A DNA stretch of 64,000 nt from positions 1,092,733 to 1,156,732 of the forward strand of contig NW_017802824.1 in NCBI RefSeq assembly GCF_001625305.1, read 5' to 3'. Shown piece after piece: positions 59,600-64,000 of the stretch (position 1 is its first letter; every line of letters starts with the position of its first letter). The position numbers and the translations under genes were made by a program. The notes beneath the pieces are model-generated. The model was not told the DNA's origin. It saw nothing but the letters and a program-made list of their open reading frames with translations, and made no database searches. Origin of the DNA: Branchiostoma belcheri (taxonomy: Eukaryota > Chordata > Leptocardii > Amphioxiformes > Branchiostomatidae).

Positions 59600-60339
59600 G
59601 ACAGAAATCAAGAGAAGGCAAATCCAGGAATACGTTCCCAGACCACCGGTTCAGTGTAGTGTCTGTGTGGTGGAAGGATCTAGCGCTGTCAAAATTAGAT
59701 AAAATCTGCAGGTGTGTACAGGATCATACCAAGGGCATGGAGAAATAGGGGGTTACACCGAGGCATTGTTCGAAAAGCAAAGAACATAATAAATACATGT
59801 AGTAACATGTTCATATTATCATACTATTCAGTGAATGATGAAAGGATCTAGGAAATTTCGTTTTGGGTAACATTTGTTGGTGGAAGTTCCCGACCCACGG
59901 TCATCAAAATGGCACGACCGCCATTTGCAGAGCTTGTGTTTACTCCCGTTAATAATTAGTTTCACGTGTTGGTAGATTTTCCTGCCAATCCACTTCTTGT
60001 AAAATTAATTTAATCACTTTACTACAATCTTCTAGTATCCAATGGGAAAAAGATCTAACGTCGTATTTGCTTTCAGACACCCATTGGTAAGCAAACAAAC
60101 AACTGTATTTATGGGAATCACCATCGAACCGACGTCCCTTTAATGTTTGGGACACCAGCAGCTTTCTTTCACAGTTCAGTTAGATTTCCTTGTACATGAG
60201 TACCACCTAGCGACCTGGACCAAAACACCACCTGTCCAACAAATCTGTTCTTGGTGCTGAAAACATCTACCTATACTAGCCACTTTGGTAGTTAATGAAT
60301 ATCAGTTAATAATTTTTTTAAATTATGTATATTGTAAAT

Positions 60340-60497
60340 ATTTTATTGATTGATTTAGATGTGTTTGTGACTTGTCCAGTTGTCAACTATGTTTGTATAA
60401 TGTATTGTCTGTATGTATGAATACCAGGAAGACTAGCGGTGGACCCTAGGGTCCACCGCTAATGGTTATTCTAATAAAGTTTCAAAGTTTCCTATTG
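60340..60497 (+). mobile_element. LINE 3' tail
   Basis: ATACCAGGAAGACTAGCGGT, then the perfect hairpin GTGGACCCTAGGGTCCAC, then ATGGTTATTCTAATAAAGTTTC. It is the same terminal layout as at 7150 and 11490. It lies between the two RBR genes; 60500-61120 otherwise holds only duplicated flank DNA. Confidence 0.6.
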
Positions 60498-61124
60498 TCT
60501 CTATTCATTCCTAAAACAGTGCGAGTTTACATATGCTAGTAGAATACTGTTATAGACATTTAAAATAACACGTAGTTCAATAAACCTGCAACTGCAGATC
60601 ATTTTGATAATTTTATGAAACTTTGGCATGAAAAAAATGGGTCCATTCCTTAGACATATATAATGTTTCTAGGATGACCAATATACAGATGTCTAAATTT
60701 GTTACTGAAACTTCTATATGATCAACCTAGGTCTAAATGTTTAAGTTTTTAGTTCAAAATTAGTCAACAGCAGGTCTACTTGCTTAGCTCTTACTTCAGA
60801 TTTGATGCAAGCAGATATAAACACTCAAAGATAACAATTCTAAATCACTACGATTAAGTACCAATAAAACAGTGCTATTACAACAACTTTTCATAGAAAT
60901 GCTTCAGCAATTCCTCTGTGTGCCAGCATACAATCTGCATGTTTTTTGGGAGGGTGGACCCAACGTTATAAATATAACTTGAATAAAAATATCTGTCTTT
61001 CTCTTCAGACAGAGACACATGTTAAGACTAGCTTGACTAAATCATGCTCCTAGCGGCCGGCTGACAGTTACCCCAGCCAGAGAGAGATTGTGCAAATGCA
61101 GGCTACATGTGAGACTAACAGGAA

Positions 61125-61487
61125 GGCCTAGGAAAAATATGTTGTGTTTCCTGTTTCAGTCCTGAAAAAGTTAGGGTCGGTAGGTAGGGATTATCTTTTT
61201 TTTTCTTTCTTATGTTAGACTTGGCAGTCTCCAGTGATCCAAGACAGTTTAACAAAGTGAATGAGGACACTTATACTTTCAATGTCAATGTTGGAAAACC
61301 GATTGTACAACGTTACATCACCCAGGTATCAGATCACGGAGCTAGAAAAGGTCAATCATCTGGAAAAATTTATGTCCCTTGCAGGGATTCACAACCCCCA
61401 CCTCCCCAAAAAAGTCTAGGGTCGGCAGTTTTTTAGGGTCGGTTGGGAAACAGGAAACACAACATTTTTATCCCTAGGCCTAAGGTA
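61125..61487. mobile_element. Family M palindromic element
   Basis: GGCCTAGGAAAAATATGTTG and GTGTTTCCTGTTTCAG at the left are mirrored by AAACAGGAAACACAACATTT and CCTAGGCC at the right; AGGGTCGGTAGG/GTCGGCAGTTTTTTAGGGTC blocks lie inside. It occupies the place where the last exon of RBR copy 2 should be. Confidence 0.8.
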
Positions 61488-61635
61488 AGCGGAGAATGGA
61501 GAATGCAAGTGGAGAATGCATTAATAGAGTAAAGAAAATACTCTACATGACTCTAGATAAACACGATCAGGCAACATTAGAATCTGAGGTCAGGCAATGT
61601 TAGAGCCAAGTGTCATCACATTCACAGGATATTAC

Positions 61636-63046
61636 CATGTGTTTGCAGGCCCTCTCATGTTCAATGAGCATGCCACACTTCAGACAGGCCCTGAGGTAGT
61701 TGTCGGAGATCTTGATCTCAAACTGCTTCTGTTCATCCAGGGTGAGAACGGCAAGGCGCCGGACCTCCAGATAGGACCACTCCCTCCCACAGTACTCTGT
61801 AGCTGGGCTGATGTAGGGACACTTGAACACATACTTCCCAGCACTGAAACATAGGACAGAAAAAACTTGGTTTAGCAAAGTGATGATGCTTTAGAATTAA
61901 ATAAAGAATGTACTAGTATGTTCACAGTTGCTCTTGTGGGTGTGGTAACTTGGGTGCAAAAATGTATTAATCAATTGATTAATTGTAAATCCTTTACATC
62001 TGTACCTGTATAGCCAGTACGACACGCCCTCTGGCATAATACACCAGCTTTGCAGGCACGCGGCACGGCAGCAGCTAGCTATATTACACTGAATGACCCC
62101 AATCTTTGCACATCTATCTGCAGGCATTGATTAAACTATCTAGTGATGCCCTACCTTTACTTGGCGGCATTGACTTCCACTCTATTATGGTTCTTGGAAA
62201 AGAAGAGAGAAAAAAAAAACATACAGATGTGCATGGTTTGCTATATTGCCAGAACCTAAACCCATGGCTTTCCATTTGAACTTCATTAGGCCAAGTTGAT
62301 TGAATGTCATGAATGACATCTCCACGTACATTGATTTTTGCCTGTTCTCAAACACACAAAAAACTCAGAGGCTGAAGCTTGGGTGCCATCCTCTGTAGTC
62401 CATGGTGGCTACCGGCAATAGGGAGTTCGTGGTAACTATGGAGGCATGGCTCCCAGGCTACCGAGGCTCCATGGAACTCTAGAAACCAGTACGGCATACA
62501 ACTTGCCGACTCATAGATGCTACAAAAGGCCAGCATGTGCATGACTTGCAGTAGCCATGTACAACCGCAAATTCCTGTGGTTTAGCAGCATTTTTTTTTC
62601 TGGACTTTTTTTATTCGCCCACTCGCATTACTTCATTACTTACGGGGACTTCAGAGGATGTCATCCATAAAATCAAGTCAGCATGGCCATGGCCGTAGTA
62701 CCAAAGATAACAGTAGTTACCTCAGCAGACTCTCGCAGTATGTGGTGAGAGTCTCTGGCGTGATGGCGTGTCCACAGGACATCTTGGCGCGGGGAGTGTT
62801 GGGGTCGTCCTCCCAGCTGATCATGTCAGGAGCGTCCGTCGTCTCCACGTCTTCATCCAGTTGTTTGCTACCCCCATGAAGGCGCAGGACGACAAAAAGA
62901 TTGGACTTGTTTTGTATGTTGTAGTCGGTGAGAAGTTTCCCCCTGCCATACTCCAGTTGCTTGCCTGCGTACATGATACGCTGGGTCTCAGGAGGGATTT
63001 TGTTCTTCGCACTGATTTTCTTGAAGAGTTCGTCCACCGTGGCATC
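61636..63046 (-). pseudogene. RBR-type ligase copy 2, missing IBR and last exon
   Basis: Two exons are visible: 62721-63046, encoding [28 protein letters not shown] and [20 protein letters not shown], and 61636-61843. The second exon begins like copy 1 exon 3 (AGKYVFKCPYIS) but jumps in frame from NYLR straight to ACLKCGMLIEHERACKHM. That is the end of copy 1 exon 4, so the end of RING1 and the whole IBR, with the intron between, are gone. The phase is preserved (208 nt). No equivalent of the final exon ([13 protein letters not shown]) exists between 60170 and 61635; a palindromic element occupies 61125-61487. The 5' exon should lie right of 64000. It is probably a decaying paralogue; a short expressed Ubl protein cannot be excluded. 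Confidence 0.75.
62289..62688. mobile_element. Family C MITE subtype in RBR copy 2
   Basis: Left end GGCCAAGTTGATTGAATGTC, right end GATGTCATCCATAAAATCAA then GTCAGCATGGCC. It contains a family E-like block (GGGTGCCATCCTCTGTAGTC, GGTAACTATGGAGG) also present at 52640-53048. It ends 32 bp from the donor of the 62721-63046 exon. Confidence 0.78.
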
Positions 63047-63471
63047 CTGTATAAAGAGACACTTTAGTGAGGACCTGTGTGTGGGAATTGATTACAAATT
63101 ATGCAAACTTTCCAGAGCTGATTACAAATTGTGTTAAAGAATCCTGAGGCTTGAATTACATTGATTTTGGGCTGCTACCTATAAATTGTGAAGACATCGA
63201 AGGCCTGATTACAACTTCATACAAAAAAGGCATGTGACTACTGTTACACATGCAGCATTTTTAAAGAACTACCAATCACGTAAAATATATTTTCTGGAGA
63301 GAAGTAGCTGGGAAGACAAAAAGGTACAAAACTAGAAAAGCCAAAATCGGCCCTGAAAAGCATGAAAAGAACAACAAAACCAGCTGGAGCCATAATGTAC
63401 ATATACATCTGCTCAGAGTTCATCTTCTGAGGTAAAGTTTTCTACATTTGAAAAGAGAGCAACTTAAAAAT

Positions 63472-63669
63472 TTTAAGCAAGTACTACAACAAAGATTTAG
63501 TTATTTTTCTGACACTTAGATGCCATAAATATCTTGTATACTATTATAGATTTGATATGTACAAAATCTACTACAAAAATATTTGGGTGCACTGGTTAGA
63601 AAAAATTGGGTGCACAGCTCCAATTTTGGGTGCACTAAGGTGCACATGCACCCAGTATTTCGAGCCCTG
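63472..63669 (-). mobile_element. Family A element, truncated
   Basis: GCAAGTACTACAACAAAGATTT to ATTTCGAGCCCTG, matching the right half of the copy at 45403. The GGTGCAC blocks are intact. The region 63047-63471 and 63670-64000 shows no exon; the missing first exon of RBR copy 2 must lie further right. Confidence 0.75.
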
Positions 63670-64000
63670 ACTCAAAACACACAGAAAAACAAGCTGTTTA
63701 AGTCAACAGGACACCTTCCTGTGCTATGCAACCTGGGAAATTTACCCCCCGCCCCCCGTCGCAATGCACTCTGGGAATGGAAAAACGGTATCAGCCATAA
63801 CAACTTCCAGCTGTGGCCACCTACGTAACAAGATTTGGCGGGAAATTGTGTAAGCCAGGTTTGAAGATAATCAAGTCAAGGAACGATCAAGCTACGAACG
63901 ATCCAGGGAAGATTTGATGCTGATCATTGTATTAAACTGCTCCTAAAGGCCCCGGCACTTAAAGGCAGCTATTAAAGCACGAAAAAGCACCAAATCTATA

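Larger units (their letters stand above)
54040..63870. repeat. Tandem segmental duplication carrying the two RBR genes
   Basis: Besides the exons, flanking DNA is shared. CCCTAGCGATCTGAAACAAA near 54066 matches CACCTAGCGACCTGGACCAA near 60207. TTTTTTGGGAGGATGGACC near 54783 matches TTTTTTGGGAGGGTGGACC near 60942. CATGCTCCTAGCGGCCGG near 54929 matches the same string near 61043. Non-coding DNA near 58784-58855 matches 63820-63870. The unit is about 6 kb, head to tail; its right end lies beyond the window. Confidence 0.75.

Noticed and set aside
59038-59601. Plus-strand Ser/Pro-rich frames of 187, 140 and 122 codons
   Set aside because: They are antisense to the GC-rich repeat of RBR exon 1, where every frame is open. 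The minus strand carries the ubiquitin-like continuation with a proper donor.

Overview
The window reads as animal nuclear DNA, most likely a lancelet (Branchiostoma, amphioxus). Genes are intron-rich with GT-AG splicing, C2CD3 and SNRPD2 are close to their vertebrate forms, and the DNA is packed with short palindromic transposons, SINE pieces and LINE 3' ends. The species is inferred from gene content and repeat style; no database was searched.

Layout. (1) 674-2844 (+): the last three coding exons of a secreted-helix type gene whose exon layout and predicted helices resemble the IL-6/CNTF class of four-helix cytokines; its first exons lie left of the window. (2) 5024-44622 (-): about 30 exons of C2CD3, the multi-C2-domain centriole protein, running from its start codon to roughly residue 1590; the 3' part lies off the left edge. 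Its largest intron (18379-32012) contains, on the opposite strand, a two-exon leucine-rich-repeat transmembrane receptor (21485-24534), preceded by a broken near-identical copy next to a 20-N assembly gap. (3) 44623-45113: a short CpG-containing interval that must serve as a two-way promoter for C2CD3 and (4) SNRPD2 (45114-46614, +), the spliceosomal Sm-D2 gene. (5) 50778-52031 (-): an intronless NHL beta-propeller gene. (6) 55225-59599 (-) and 61636-63046 (-): two tandem copies of a ubiquitin-like/RBR (RING-IBR-RING) gene. The left copy looks complete apart from a one-base frame break in its repetitive first exon; the right copy has lost its IBR region and final exon.

The rest is repeats. 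At least ten families can be recognised by comparing the window with itself. Three (here B, C and L) end in long inverted repeats next to duplicated TAA/TTA, as PIF/Harbinger-type MITEs do. One (F) is flanked by TA, as Tc1/mariner-like elements are. Others are an 89-bp satellite found at two sites in opposite orientation, a 41-bp minisatellite, a pentanucleotide array, tRNA-derived SINEs and 5'-truncated LINE tails. Several touch gene structure: one LINE tail appears to supply the splice acceptor of a C2CD3 exon, one MITE makes up nearly an entire C2CD3 intron, and six exons have a MITE end 21-61 bp from their donor site.

The genes do not form an operon or pathway. The functional links are positional: nested genes inside C2CD3, a shared C2CD3/SNRPD2 promoter and a local RBR gene duplication. 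Exon edges were placed by hand from splice consensus, reading frame and similarity to family members recalled from general knowledge.
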